This document shows positions 1 through 8,051 of a stretch of 64,000 nucleotides of DNA, in pieces; position 1 is the stretch's first letter, and each line of letters begins with the position of its first letter. The DNA is taken from NCBI GenBank assembly GCA_035629025.1, contig DASPIU010000009.1, positions 62,001 to 126,000 of the forward strand, written 5' to 3'. Source of the DNA: Stenotrophomonas_A sp035629025. Its GTDB lineage: Bacteria; Pseudomonadota; Gammaproteobacteria; Xanthomonadales; Xanthomonadaceae. A model generated the notes under the pieces. The model saw nothing but the letters and a program-made list of their open reading frames with translations. It was not told the DNA's origin and made no database searches. The translations under genes and the position numbers were made by a program.

Positions 1-796
1 CACTGCCGTGGATCACCGCGCGCAGTCCGGCACGGCCAATGCGTTCGCGGCCACGCGCCTCGTTGACCAGGATGTCCCAGGCACCGCGATCGAAACCGCG
101 CCAGCGCGTCGGCAATGCGCTGCCATGGCGCTGCAGGCCCGGCGCCACGTCGGCCGCCATCAGTGCGCCTTCGATCAGCAGCGTGCCGCTGCCGCACATT
201 GGATCGAGCAACCCGCCGCCTTCGTGATACGCCTTCGGCCAGCCACCACGCATCAGCACCGCGGCGGCAAGGTTCTCCTTCAGCGGCGCCTCGTTCTGTG
301 CCAGGCGCCAGCCACGCCGATGCAACGAGCCGCCACCCAGGTCCACCGACAACACCGCCCTGCCCTTGCGCAGCGACAGGTTCAGGCGCAGGTCCGGCTG
401 CTCCACATCCACCGAGGGGCGCTCCAGCCCCTGCTGGCGCATGGTGTCGACCACCGCATCCTTGACCCGCTGCGCGGCGTAGCGCGCATGGGTGATGACC
501 GTGCCGGACACGTGCGCATCCACGGCCAGCGTATGCCCGGGAGACAGATGCTCAGGCCAGGGCTGCGCGGCCACGCCGTTGTACAGCGCATCCTCGTCGG
601 GGCAGTCGAATTCGCCCAGCGGCCACAGTATCCGGCTGGCCAGGCGCGACCACAGCACAGCGCGCTGCGCGTCGGCCAGGCTGCCCTCGGCGTTGACGCC
701 GGCAATGGTCGCGGTCGCGCGGGTGGCGCCAAGCGCCAGCAGTTCGTCGGCCAGCAGGTATTCCAGGCCTTTGGCGCAGGATGCGAAGAATTTCAC
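1..796 (-). CDS. rlmKL: 23S rRNA methyltransferase RlmK/L, partial (C-terminus outside window)
   Basis: The visible 265 codons start at a GTG (796) and read MKFFASCAKGLEYLLADEL, the typical start of RlmL/RlmKL, which methylates G2445 (N2) and, in the fused form, G2069 (N7) of 23S rRNA. A THUMP domain occupies about residues 45-155. The SAM-binding motif LLDPMCGSGT lies near residue 200, as expected for the RlmL half. The frame runs off the left edge without a stop, so I cannot see whether the RlmK half is present. It is transcribed away from the GNAT gene at 945, with about 150 bp between them. Confidence 0.85.
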   Translation of the reverse strand, partial: MKFFASCAKGLEYLLADELLALGATRATATIAGVNAEGSLADAQRAVLWSRLASRILWPLGEFDCPDEDALYNGVAAQPWPEHLSPGHTLAVDAHVSGTVITHARYAAQRVKDAVVDTMRQQGLERPSVDVEQPDLRLNLSLRKGRAVLSVDLGGGSLHRRGWRLAQNEAPLKENLAAAVLMRGGWPKAYHEGGGLLDPMCGSGTLLIEGALMAADVAPGLQRHGSALPTRWRGFDRGAWDILVNEARGRERIGRAGLRAVIHGS

Positions 797-944
797 GTGA
801 TGAAGGCAATCGAGAGGGCCGGCGCCAAGCGTAGGCCGGCGGGCCGTGAAGGGAGCGGCGGCAGGCAGCCGGGCCGCGGGGATGGCGCATGTTCGGCCAT
901 CGCGGGCTGCATTGCCAGCCTGCGTGCCGGAAAGCCCGACGGGT

Positions 945-1478
945 TCAGGCGCCGCGGCTGAGCGCCGGATGCAGGCTGACTTCGGCTAGCGGTGGCAAGC
1001 GGTCGCCGAAGGCATGCGCCAGCAGCGGCGTGCCCGCCAGGGTCAGGCCCGGCTCGGGGGCGAAGCCGGCGGCCAGGAACAGGCTGCGCGGCGCGGCATC
1101 GACGACACAGCCCGCCGCGCCATCCGCCTGCAGTTGCGTCAGCGCCTTGCGCAGCAGCGCGGTGGCGATGCCGTGGCCGCGATGACCAGGCCCCACCGCC
1201 AGCGGACCGAACGCATGCCAGCCGCGACCACCATCGGAAAGCGTGACCGGCGACGCTGCCAGGTGTCCGACGATGTAGCCGTCGTGCTCGGCCACCCACG
1301 CCGCCGACAGCGCGGCGTCCGCCCGCAGCGTGGCAATGGCGTCGTGCTCGTCGTGCGCGCCTGGCAGGTCGAAGTACGACACCAGGGTCAGGATTTCGAT
1401 GGCATCCGCATCGGCGGCCACGGCAGGACGCAGCGTGACGCCGTCCATGCCGGGAACATCGCCCGTCGCCGCACTCAC
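945..1478 (-). CDS. GNAT-family N-acetyltransferase
   Basis: A 177-residue protein with the acetyl-CoA-binding signature of GNAT enzymes: LAVGPGHRGHGIATALLRKAL at about residues 92-112 (the R/Q-x-x-G-x-G/A loop), preceded by a beta strand with HAFGPLAV. The substrate is unknown. The GTG start at 1478 overlaps the stop of the upstream hydrolase gene by a GTGA junction, so the two are translationally coupled. An ATG ten codons later (MDGVTLRPA) is a possible alternative start. Confidence 0.75.
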   Translation of the reverse strand: MSAATGDVPGMDGVTLRPAVAADADAIEILTLVSYFDLPGAHDEHDAIATLRADAALSAAWVAEHDGYIVGHLAASPVTLSDGGRGWHAFGPLAVGPGHRGHGIATALLRKALTQLQADGAAGCVVDAAPRSLFLAAGFAPEPGLTLAGTPLLAHAFGDRLPPLAEVSLHPALSRGA

Positions 1479-2002
1479 AGTGAACGCAACAAGGTTTCAA
1501 ACGCCTGCGCCGAAGTTTCCACGTGCGCGCCCAGGCGATGTTCGTCATCGACCAGCAGCAGCCGCGCCGAACGCGCCTGCGCCCAGGCGATCACCTCCGC
1601 GGCCGGAATCAGCTCGTCGTGCCACGCATGCACGACCGAGGTCGGCACGGGCGCGGCGTCCAGCGCCGGCAGTGGTCCCATGCGGGTCGGCGGCACCATC
1701 AGGAACAGCGCGCGCGTGGGCACTTGCAGCGACACCTGCGCCGAGACATAGGCACCGAGGCTGGAACCGGCCAGCACCACCGGGCCTTTGGCCGCAGCGG
1801 CAAGCGCGATCTCGCGCAGGCGCTGCCAGCGCGCCTGCACATCGCCCAGCTGGCTGATGTCGTGGCGCGCGTCCAGGTCGGTGTAGTCCGGGCGCTCGTG
1901 GTTCCAGCCCAGGCGCTGGGCCACTTCGGCCAGCGCGGCGATCTTGATCGCGTTGGGGCCGCTTTCAAAGCCATGGGAAAGAATGCAATGACCGCGACTC
2001 AC
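1475..2002 (-). CDS. Alpha/beta hydrolase, YqiA/RBBP9-like size
   Basis: A 175-residue minimal alpha/beta hydrolase. It has an early oxyanion region LSHGFESG (residues 8-15) and a nucleophile elbow GSSLG, with Ser81 as the probable catalytic serine. A late HAWHDELIP segment and DDEHRLG supply the likely Asp and His. The length fits small esterases such as YqiA. The GTG start overlaps the stop of the MOSC gene by GTGA, giving a coupled MOSC-hydrolase-GNAT operon. The substrate cannot be told from sequence. Confidence 0.7.
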   Translation of the reverse strand: MSRGHCILSHGFESGPNAIKIAALAEVAQRLGWNHERPDYTDLDARHDISQLGDVQARWQRLREIALAAAAKGPVVLAGSSLGAYVSAQVSLQVPTRALFLMVPPTRMGPLPALDAAPVPTSVVHAWHDELIPAAEVIAWAQARSARLLLVDDEHRLGAHVETSAQAFETLLRSL

Positions 2003-2490
2003 AGTGCCTGTACCTCATCGCCAACACGCAGAATGCCGCCGCGCACGATGCGCGCGCACAGCCCGCCATGCCCGCGCATGGCGTTGTAACCACCGGCCCC
2101 CAGCGCCGCTTCCATGCGCGAACACGGATCACAGGACTCGGTGCCTTCCAGCTCGATTTCGCCAATGCGGAAGCGCCGGCCCTTGAGCGCGACCAGCGGA
2201 ATGCCGGACACGACCAGATTGCGTCGCAAAGTCGCCGGTGCCACCGCCGCATGCCCGGACAACGCGGCAATCGCCGGCAAGTGCTCGGCCTGGATCAGGG
2301 TGACGCCGCGTTTGCCGTTGCGGCCCTGGTAACGGTCGCCGGCCAGGCCGCCGTCGGTCGCCGCTTCGACGAACGTGACTTCCCGCATCGGCAATTCGCG
2401 CCCGGGGCGCAGGCCGATCCAGTCAAGGCGGCCACGCTGCGGCAGGTTGCCCATCAGCTGGGCGAGCGGACTTTCGGGGTTCAGGGGCAT
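1999..2490 (-). CDS. MOSC domain-containing protein
   Basis: A 163-residue protein with the layout of MOSC (Mo-cofactor sulfurase C-terminal) domains: GLAGDRYQGRNGKRGVTLI near residues 50-68, RRNLVVSGI, and a conserved cysteine in ESCDPCSRME near residue 120. MOSC domains bind the molybdenum cofactor and are found alone in proteins such as YiiM. I chose the ATG at 2490 because the frame upstream enters the promoter region of the divergent amidase and has no family similarity. It is the first gene of the three-gene operon. Confidence 0.75.
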   Translation of the reverse strand: MPLNPESPLAQLMGNLPQRGRLDWIGLRPGRELPMREVTFVEAATDGGLAGDRYQGRNGKRGVTLIQAEHLPAIAALSGHAAVAPATLRRNLVVSGIPLVALKGRRFRIGEIELEGTESCDPCSRMEAALGAGGYNAMRGHGGLCARIVRGGILRVGDEVQAL

Positions 2491-2513
2491 GGGGCAAATG
2501 CTAGCATCCGCGC

Positions 2514-3074
2514 ATGCCCACGCCGCCGCCGATCTGCATCGTTCCACTGCCCTACGAAACGAAGCTGCCCCTGCGCGAGCGTGACGCGATCACGCAGGTG
2601 GTCATCCACTGCACCGAACTGCCAGACCTGGCGATGGCGCGCGAGTACGGCGAGCGCGTGCTGTACGAAGCCGGCACCGGCAACAGCGGGCACTACTACA
2701 TCGATCGCGACGGGCGCATCGAGCAATACGTCGCGCCCGAGCGCGTGGCCCACCACGTGCGCGGGCACAATGCGCATACCCTGGGCATCGAGCTGGTCAA
2801 CCGCGGGCGCTACCCGCACTGGCTTGATTCGCGCCACCAGGTGATGGATGAGCCCTATCCCGAGCCGCAGTTGCAGGCGCTGGAAACCTTGCTGATGTGG
2901 CTGCGCGCCGAACTGCCAGCCTTGCAGGACATCGCCGGGCACGATGCCCTGGACACCACGCAGGAACCAGCCAGCGACGACCCATCGCGCAAGGTGCAGC
3001 GCAAGCTCGACCCCGGCCCGATGTTCCCGTGGCCGCGGATTCGTGCGGCGTTCGCGGCAGCGGCGCGCCGCTGA
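2514..3074 (+). CDS. N-acetylmuramoyl-L-alanine amidase, AmpD/Amidase_2 family
   Basis: A 186-residue zinc amidase. VVIHCTELP provides the first zinc histidine (His32). The GHYYIDRDGRI strand is followed by AHHVRGHNAHTLGIELVN, and GHDALDTTQ plus KLDPGP near the C-terminus match the remaining His and Asp ligands of AmpD. No signal peptide is visible, so it may act in the cytoplasm on anhydro-muropeptides during cell-wall recycling, as AmpD does. A second AmpD homologue elsewhere would change that reading. It is divergent from the MOSC operon and ends 5 bp from the convergent DUF1684 gene. Confidence 0.8.
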   Translation: MPTPPPICIVPLPYETKLPLRERDAITQVVIHCTELPDLAMAREYGERVLYEAGTGNSGHYYIDRDGRIEQYVAPERVAHHVRGHNAHTLGIELVNRGRYPHWLDSRHQVMDEPYPEPQLQALETLLMWLRAELPALQDIAGHDALDTTQEPASDDPSRKVQRKLDPGPMFPWPRIRAAFAAAARR

Positions 3075-3079
3075 CGGCG

Positions 3080-4048
3080 CTACCAGTTGGAGATGAAGGT
3101 CTTCTCGCCGGCATTCACCGCCAGGTCCAGGCGGTTGCCGGGCGGCGCGATCGGGCACACCAGATGCGGAGTGAGCGCGCATGGCGGGTTTTCGGCGCGA
3201 TTGAAATCCAGCACCAGGTGCCCGTCGGCCGGCGGATCGACGAACAGATAGCGCGCGCCACCGTAGGTGTCCTTGCCGCTGGTACGGTCGGAGAAGATGA
3301 AGAACAGCCGGGGATCATTCGGCTGGGTGACCGGATGCAAGCGGTACTGATGGCCGTCGCGGACGAACACCGCTTCGCCCGGAATCCAGGCCGGCAGCGG
3401 CGTGCCGATCGAAGTCAACAGGGTGATCGGCTGTGGCTTCGCATAGGGCTGCCAGCGCGCGGTCACGCGCCAGCGCGGGTCAACCGGGAAATGGTCGATG
3501 CCGGCGAAACGATGCCGCGCCGGCGCTGCGGGATCGCGGAAGCGCCATCCGAACACCGGCCCGGTGCGCACGACGTAGAACTGGCTCTGGCCCACGTCGA
3601 GGCGATCGGCCTTGCGCCCGGCTTCCTCGGGCACCAGGGTCACGCTGGTGACCGGTTGCCCGCGCAGGCGCACATCGACATCGCGCGCAGCGTCGAAGCG
3701 GATGCGGTTCTCCTCGACCGTCAGCACCCCCAACCGCGGCGGGCCGGAAGACAGACTGATGTCGTTGTCCGCGGCGGTGCCGACGCGGTAACTGCCCAGG
3801 CGCAGGCGGCCCGAACCGGTATAGCTGAGCCAGCCATCGGCCGCGCGCAGCGCCGCCAGGCGCGCCTGGCGCCAGTTCTCCAACTCGCGTGTATAGGCGT
3901 CCTGGCCGTTGGCACCCAGCAGCGTCGGCGCCGGTGCCGCGTTGCCCGCGCCATCCGAGCATGCAGCCACCGCCACGATCAGGGCACACAGCGCCCACGT
4001 CCGCCAAGCCATCCACCGCCCCCAGGATCGTCCGGCCCGGCCGGACAT
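3080..4048 (-). CDS. DUF1684 lipoprotein
   Basis: A 322-residue protein with a hydrophobic N-terminus and a lipobox (VAVAACS, Cys31), so a predicted lipoprotein. The body matches the DUF1684 pattern: WRQARLAALRAADGWLSYTG, an FHA-like central region, and the C-terminal block GGARYLFVDPP / LVLDFNRAENPPCALTPHLVCPIAP-PGNRL. The function of DUF1684 is unknown. An in-frame ATG at 4012 gives a shorter signal peptide and is an equally good start. It is convergent with the amidase. Confidence 0.7.
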   Translation of the reverse strand: MSGRAGRSWGRWMAWRTWALCALIVAVAACSDGAGNAAPAPTLLGANGQDAYTRELENWRQARLAALRAADGWLSYTGSGRLRLGSYRVGTAADNDISLSSGPPRLGVLTVEENRIRFDAARDVDVRLRGQPVTSVTLVPEEAGRKADRLDVGQSQFYVVRTGPVFGWRFRDPAAPARHRFAGIDHFPVDPRWRVTARWQPYAKPQPITLLTSIGTPLPAWIPGEAVFVRDGHQYRLHPVTQPNDPRLFFIFSDRTSGKDTYGGARYLFVDPPADGHLVLDFNRAENPPCALTPHLVCPIAPPGNRLDLAVNAGEKTFISNW

Positions 4049-4076
4049 TGCCGCCTGCCATTGTGCCGCACACGCC

Positions 4077-4937
4077 TCAAGCGGTGGCGATCGGCCGCGA
4101 GGAATCGCTGATCCAGCCGCTCCACGAGCCGGCGTAGACGCGGGCGCCGTGCAGACCCGCCGCCTCCATCGCCAGCAGGGTATGGCAGGCGGTGACGCCG
4201 GAGCCGCACATCAGCACGACTTCGCGCGGATCGTGCCCACCCAGGCGTGGCAACAGATCGGCGCGCAACTGCTCGGGGTGAAGAAAGCGGCCTTCGCTCA
4301 GGCTCAGCGGCAGCGGCCGGTTGATCGCCCCCGGAACATGGCCGGCTACCGCGTCAATCGGCTCGGCCAGGCCGGCGAAGCGCTCAGGCGCGCGTACGTC
4401 GATCAGCCAGCCCGGCGCCTCGCCAGCGCGGCGCGCCAGCTCGTCGGCCTCGGCCACCTGTGCAAGGCCGAAGCGCGCCGGGTATGGCGGTGCCGGCGGA
4501 TAGCCGCCCGGCTGCGCCGATTCGGGCAGGCCGGCCGCGCGCCAGGCCGTCAGTCCGCCATCGAGCACGGCCACGCGGCGGTGGCCGAGCAGGCGCAGCA
4601 GCCACCACAGGCGCGCGGCGGCCATGCTGCCGTCAGCTGCGTCATAGACCACGACCTGGCTGCTCGGGGTGATGCCCCAGCGCCCCAGCGCGGCGGTGAA
4701 GTCTTCATCGCGCGGCAGCGGATGGCGGCCGAGGCCGTGGCGCGAGAGATCGGAAAGATCGCGATTGAGATCGGCGTAGACCGCGCCGGGCAGATGCGAC
4801 TGTGCGTGCGCGTTGCGGCCGAAGTCCGGGTCGTTGACCGTGGCCGGCGCGAAGCGTGCATCGACGATGCGCAGGTCGGCATGGCCGAGCGCGGTAGCAA
4901 GCGTGGCCGGGTCCACCAGGGTCTGCCAATCGGTCAT
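4077..4937 (-). CDS. sseA: 3-mercaptopyruvate/thiosulfate sulfurtransferase
   Basis: A 286-residue two-domain rhodanese. The N-terminal (inactive) rhodanese domain contains the AVYADLNRDLSD region. The C-terminal domain carries the catalytic loop CGSGVTACHTL, and the CG[S/T]GVT form marks mercaptopyruvate sulfurtransferases rather than thiosulfate rhodaneses (CRKGVT). It ends with YAGSWSGWI, as SseA does. Its start overlaps the stop of the upstream Nudix gene (ATGA). Confidence 0.85.
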   Translation of the reverse strand: MTDWQTLVDPATLATALGHADLRIVDARFAPATVNDPDFGRNAHAQSHLPGAVYADLNRDLSDLSRHGLGRHPLPRDEDFTAALGRWGITPSSQVVVYDAADGSMAAARLWWLLRLLGHRRVAVLDGGLTAWRAAGLPESAQPGGYPPAPPYPARFGLAQVAEADELARRAGEAPGWLIDVRAPERFAGLAEPIDAVAGHVPGAINRPLPLSLSEGRFLHPEQLRADLLPRLGGHDPREVVLMCGSGVTACHTLLAMEAAGLHGARVYAGSWSGWISDSSRPIATA

Positions 4938-5617
4938 GCAATGTGCTCCAGTCGTCGGCGCAGGTTGAGCAGGATGGCCGCGGTCGCGCCCCAGATGCGC
5001 TGGCCGGGCCAGGCATATTCGAGCACGCGGCGGCGCCGGCCGCTGAACTCGATGTCGATGCTGCGCAGGTTGCCCGGGTCCATCAGATAGGCGAGCGGCA
5101 CTTCAAACACGTCGGCCACTTCGTCCGGCTGCGGCACCGGCACGAATGCCGGGTCGATCACCGCCACCACCGGCGTGACCCGGAAACCGCTGACGGTGAG
5201 GAATGGATCGAGATAGCCCAGCACGCTGGCCTGGCGTGGCGGCAGCGCGATTTCCTCGCAGCTTTCGCGCAGCGCCGCGGCGGCGGCATCGGCGTCCGAA
5301 GGTTCGATCCGGCCACCGGGGAAGCTCACCTGTCCGCCGTGATGGCGCAGGCTGTCGTTGCGCCGCGTCAGCAGCACGCGCGTGCCATCGTGGCGCGGCA
5401 CCAGGCCGGCCAGAACCGCGGCCTCGGCCGACACTCCGCCGACCAGCACGTCGACCAGATCGTCATGATTCCAGCCCGGCCCGGCTGGCGCGGCACTGGG
5501 CGGATACAACGCCCGCAGCAAGCGCCCCCGCTCCGGCAGCTGCAGCTCGAAACGTTCCACAGGTACCTGCATGGGCGAAGCGGCATCGAACCCCATGTGG
5601 CGCTCGTCCTCACTCAT
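4934..5617 (-). CDS. Nudix hydrolase, CoA pyrophosphatase type (NudL/YeaB)
   Basis: A 227-residue Nudix enzyme. The segment LLTRRNDSLRHHGGQVSFPGG is the UPF0035 signature that precedes the Nudix box in CoA diphosphatases. The Nudix box follows as GGRIEPSD...LRESCEEIAL (G-x5-E-x7-REUxEE). It probably hydrolyses CoA or acyl-CoA to 4-phosphopantetheine derivatives. The start is set at the ATG at 5617 (MSEDERHMGFD). The frame stays open upstream but runs into REP-containing DNA. The gene is coupled to sseA downstream. Confidence 0.8.
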   Translation of the reverse strand: MSEDERHMGFDAASPMQVPVERFELQLPERGRLLRALYPPSAAPAGPGWNHDDLVDVLVGGVSAEAAVLAGLVPRHDGTRVLLTRRNDSLRHHGGQVSFPGGRIEPSDADAAAAALRESCEEIALPPRQASVLGYLDPFLTVSGFRVTPVVAVIDPAFVPVPQPDEVADVFEVPLAYLMDPGNLRSIDIEFSGRRRRVLEYAWPGQRIWGATAAILLNLRRRLEHIA

Positions 5618-5819
5618 GTGCGAACACCTCGCCCCCTGCGCCAACAGGCGCGCGCAGACCGGAAAGGGCAAGCCACCACATGATCGAGCGTTTCCTTCAA
5701 ACCAGACAGGCGGAGCGTAGCGCGAAATCCGGGTGGCGCCCAAGGGCGCTGCGAAGATTCGCCATCGGGGTACGCCGGCGCGCATGCGCCGCCATCTGAC
5801 AGGTTGCGACTCCGCCTGT

Positions 5820-5842
5820 CGGGGCTGAAGCCCCTCCCACAA
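5820..5842. repeat. GTAG-type REP half-element
   Basis: GTCGGGGCTGAAGCCCCTCC is a short palindrome ending in CACAAC, a variant of the REP family that recurs through the window. It lies just upstream of the Nudix gene. Confidence 0.7.
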
Positions 5843-5879
5843 CGGCCCCAGCCTCTCACCAGAATGCCGATGGGTGCAC

Positions 5880-5956
5880 TGTAGGAGCGGCTTCAGCCGC
5901 GAGCGCCAGCCGACAAATGGCGACTCCGCCTGTCGCGGCTGAAGCCGCTCCTACAA
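5880..5956. repeat. Paired inverted REP element (BIME-like)
   Basis: TGTAGGAGCGGCTTCAGCCG and its reverse complement flank a short linker. Each half is itself a small palindrome headed by GTAG. This is the GTAG REP class of Stenotrophomonas-like genomes. With the half-element at 5820 it fills most of the 418-bp gap between the Nudix and FKBP-like genes; no gene is seen there. Confidence 0.85.
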
Positions 5957-5977
5957 CGATTCCGGTGCAACCAGGGC

Positions 5978-6011
5978 CAAAAAGAAACGCCGACCCAAGG
6001 GCCGGCGTCTC
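5978..6011 (-). terminator. Rho-independent terminator of the FKBP-like gene
   Basis: On the minus strand ACGCCGGC-CCTTGG-GTCGGCGT is followed by TTCTTTTT, a GC stem with a U tract about 25 bp after the stop codon. Confidence 0.85.
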
Positions 6012-6035
6012 ATCAACCACTTCCAATCGCGCTGC

Positions 6036-6737
6036 TTACTTCACGCTGACCAGCTTGATCTCGAACTGCACCGCCACGTTCGGCGGGAACGGCGTACGCG
6101 GATCGGCACCATAGGCCTTCTCCGGCGGCAGCGTCACTTCCCACTTGGAACCGGCCGGCATCTGCAGCAGCGTGTCGCGCATCGCCTGCATTTCCACCTG
6201 GCTCAGCTTCATCGCCGGGATCTGCTGCGCCGGACGCGCCTGCGCCGGACGCTGGCCGAACGGGAACGGACCGGCCACTTCCAGCTGCACCGTGCTCGCC
6301 TGCGTCGGCTTGGCGCCGGTGCCCTTCTCCAGCACCTTGTACTGCACGCCGCCCGGCAACACCTGCACGCCAGCGGCCGACTTGTTCTGCGCCAGGAACT
6401 GGTCGCTCTTGGTCTTGTTCTCCGCAGCGGCCTTGTCGTACTCCGCCTTGGCCTGCTGCGCACGCGCCTGCTCGCGCTTCTGGAACGCCTCGACGGCCGG
6501 CTTCAACTGGTCGGCGGTGATCGCCGGCTGCTTCTTCGCGTAAGCGTCCTGCAGGCCCTTGATCACCGAGTTGATGTCCAGCTGCTCGCCGCGGCCCGTG
6601 AGCTCGGCAAGGTTGTTGCCGTAGTCATAACCAAAGTAATAGCTCAGCTTGCCCTTCTCGGACGAGGTGTCCTGGGCCAGCACGTTGCCCGTCAGGGCCA
6701 GGGCCGCCACAGCGACCGCGATCGAACGGAACTTCAT
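6036..6737 (-). CDS. FkpA-like periplasmic protein with degenerate FKBP domain
   Basis: A 233-residue exported protein: signal peptide 1-21 (VLAQ), then an FKBP_N dimerisation domain (KLSYYFGYDYGNNL... QPAITADQLKPAVEAFQKRE) and a C-terminal FKBP fold. The C-terminal half keeps LLQMPAGSKWEVTLPPEKAYGADPRTPFPPNVAVQFEIKLV. The active-site segment HYTG-x-L-x-DG-x-x-FDSS of true FKBPs is replaced by a proline-rich PFPFGQRPAQARPAQQIP. By comparison with the family, this protein is probably a chaperone without prolyl isomerase activity. Confidence 0.75.
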   Translation of the reverse strand: MKFRSIAVAVAALALTGNVLAQDTSSEKGKLSYYFGYDYGNNLAELTGRGEQLDINSVIKGLQDAYAKKQPAITADQLKPAVEAFQKREQARAQQAKAEYDKAAAENKTKSDQFLAQNKSAAGVQVLPGGVQYKVLEKGTGAKPTQASTVQLEVAGPFPFGQRPAQARPAQQIPAMKLSQVEMQAMRDTLLQMPAGSKWEVTLPPEKAYGADPRTPFPPNVAVQFEIKLVSVK

Positions 6738-6902
6738 TAAAAATATCTCCAGGGTGGTGGCACAGGACGGGGCTGCCGCCTGAGGTGACGCGCTAGGATA
6801 GCGACCGCTTCGAAGGTCCGCTACCAGCGCCGGAATCTAGGACCGGCGGGGGTTTCGGAAGTTCCCCCTTCACTATTTTTTTACTTCCCCCGAGGTTCAT
6901 CC

Positions 6903-7682
6903 ATGTCCCCCAGCGTCCTGGCCGCCACCGTCGATGGCATTCAGACCCTCACCGTCAACCGGCCCGACAAGTTGAATGCGCTCGACCAGGATACCCTGCT
7001 GGCCCTCGATGCGGCCTTTGCGCAGGCCGCCGCCGACCCGGACGTACGCGTGGTGATCCTCACCGGCGCCGGCCTCAAGGCTTTCGTCGCCGGTGCCGAC
7101 ATCGCGCAGATGGCCGATCTGCCGGCCATGGCCGGGCGTGACTTCGGCCTGGTCGGCCAGCGCCTGATGCGGCGGATCGAACGCATGCCCAAGCCGGTGA
7201 TCGCGATGGTCAACGGCTATGCGCTCGGCGGCGGACTCGAACTGGCCATGGCCTGCCACCTGCGCATTGCCGCCGACAGCGCCCGGCTTGGACAGCCGGA
7301 AATCAACCTCGGGTTGATCCCGGGCTTTGGCGGCACCCAGCGCCTGCTGCGCCTGACCGGCCGCGCCGCAGCGCTGGAACTGTGCCTGCTTGGCGAGCCC
7401 ATCGATGCGCTGCGCGCGCAGCAGCTTGGCCTGGTCAACCGCGTGGTGCCGGCGGCCGAACTGGAAGCCACCACCCGGCAGATCGCCGCGCGTCTGGCCG
7501 CGAGCGCCCCGCTTGCCCTGCGCGCGGTGCTCGATGCAGTGATCGTTGGCGGCGAGTGCGGGCTGGAGGAAGGTCTGGAATATGAGTCCGCGCAATTCGG
7601 CCTGATGTTCGCCACCGAGGACATGCGCGAAGGCACCAGCGCGTTCCTGGCGCGGCGCAAGCCGGCCTTCGTCGGGCGTTGA
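6903..7682 (+). CDS. Enoyl-CoA hydratase (crotonase family)
   Basis: A 259-residue crotonase. It has the oxyanion-hole loop FVAGADI (residues 61-67), Glu113 in GGGLELAMACHLRIAA, and Glu133 in GQPEINLGLIPGFGGTQRL, corresponding to the two catalytic glutamates of mitochondrial crotonase. It hydrates trans-2-enoyl-CoA in beta-oxidation or forms 3-hydroxybutyryl-CoA. The ATG follows a poly-T stretch and is divergent from the FKBP-like gene. The small gene at 7686 starts 3 bp after the stop. Confidence 0.85.
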   Translation: MSPSVLAATVDGIQTLTVNRPDKLNALDQDTLLALDAAFAQAAADPDVRVVILTGAGLKAFVAGADIAQMADLPAMAGRDFGLVGQRLMRRIERMPKPVIAMVNGYALGGGLELAMACHLRIAADSARLGQPEINLGLIPGFGGTQRLLRLTGRAAALELCLLGEPIDALRAQQLGLVNRVVPAAELEATTRQIAARLAASAPLALRAVLDAVIVGGECGLEEGLEYESAQFGLMFATEDMREGTSAFLARRKPAFVGR

Positions 7683-7685
7683 GCA

Positions 7686-8051
7686 ATGGGCGAACGCAAC
7701 ACCGATGTGCTGGCCATGCTGCGCTCCCTGCTGGCCGACGATGTCGACCGCGCGATCGAACTCGGCCTGATGGACTACGCGCCGCAACCTGGCGATGCCC
7801 TGCTCGACCCAGCCCATCCCGACCTGCCGCAGCTGCTGCTGGCCGCGCAACTGCGCCTGCGTACTGCCTGGGATGCACGCGAACGCTACCGCCAGCGCAG
7901 CGCGCGCCTGGCCCGCAGGGCGGCCGAGCGCGACGCGCGGCGCGCGCCCGCGCCGCTGCCGGACAAGCCCGCCGCGCCCGCCCTGCCCCCGGCCGCAGCG
8001 GCCATTCTCGCCCGCGCCAAGGCGCGCGCCGCGGGTCGTGACCCGGCATGA
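7686..8051 (+). CDS. Small uncharacterised protein between enoyl-CoA hydratase and nth
   Basis: A 121-residue protein of unknown function. The N-terminal half is acidic and helical (DVLAMLRSLLADDVDRAIELGLMDYA). The middle holds a helical RLRTAWDARERYRQRSARLARRAAERDARR segment, and the tail is Ala/Pro-rich. There are no cysteines, signal peptide or known motif. It is probably real: it begins 3 bp after the upstream stop and its own stop overlaps the nth start by ATGA, so it is translationally coupled to a DNA-repair gene. Confidence 0.55.
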   Translation: MGERNTDVLAMLRSLLADDVDRAIELGLMDYAPQPGDALLDPAHPDLPQLLLAAQLRLRTAWDARERYRQRSARLARRAAERDARRAPAPLPDKPAAPALPPAAAAILARAKARAAGRDPA

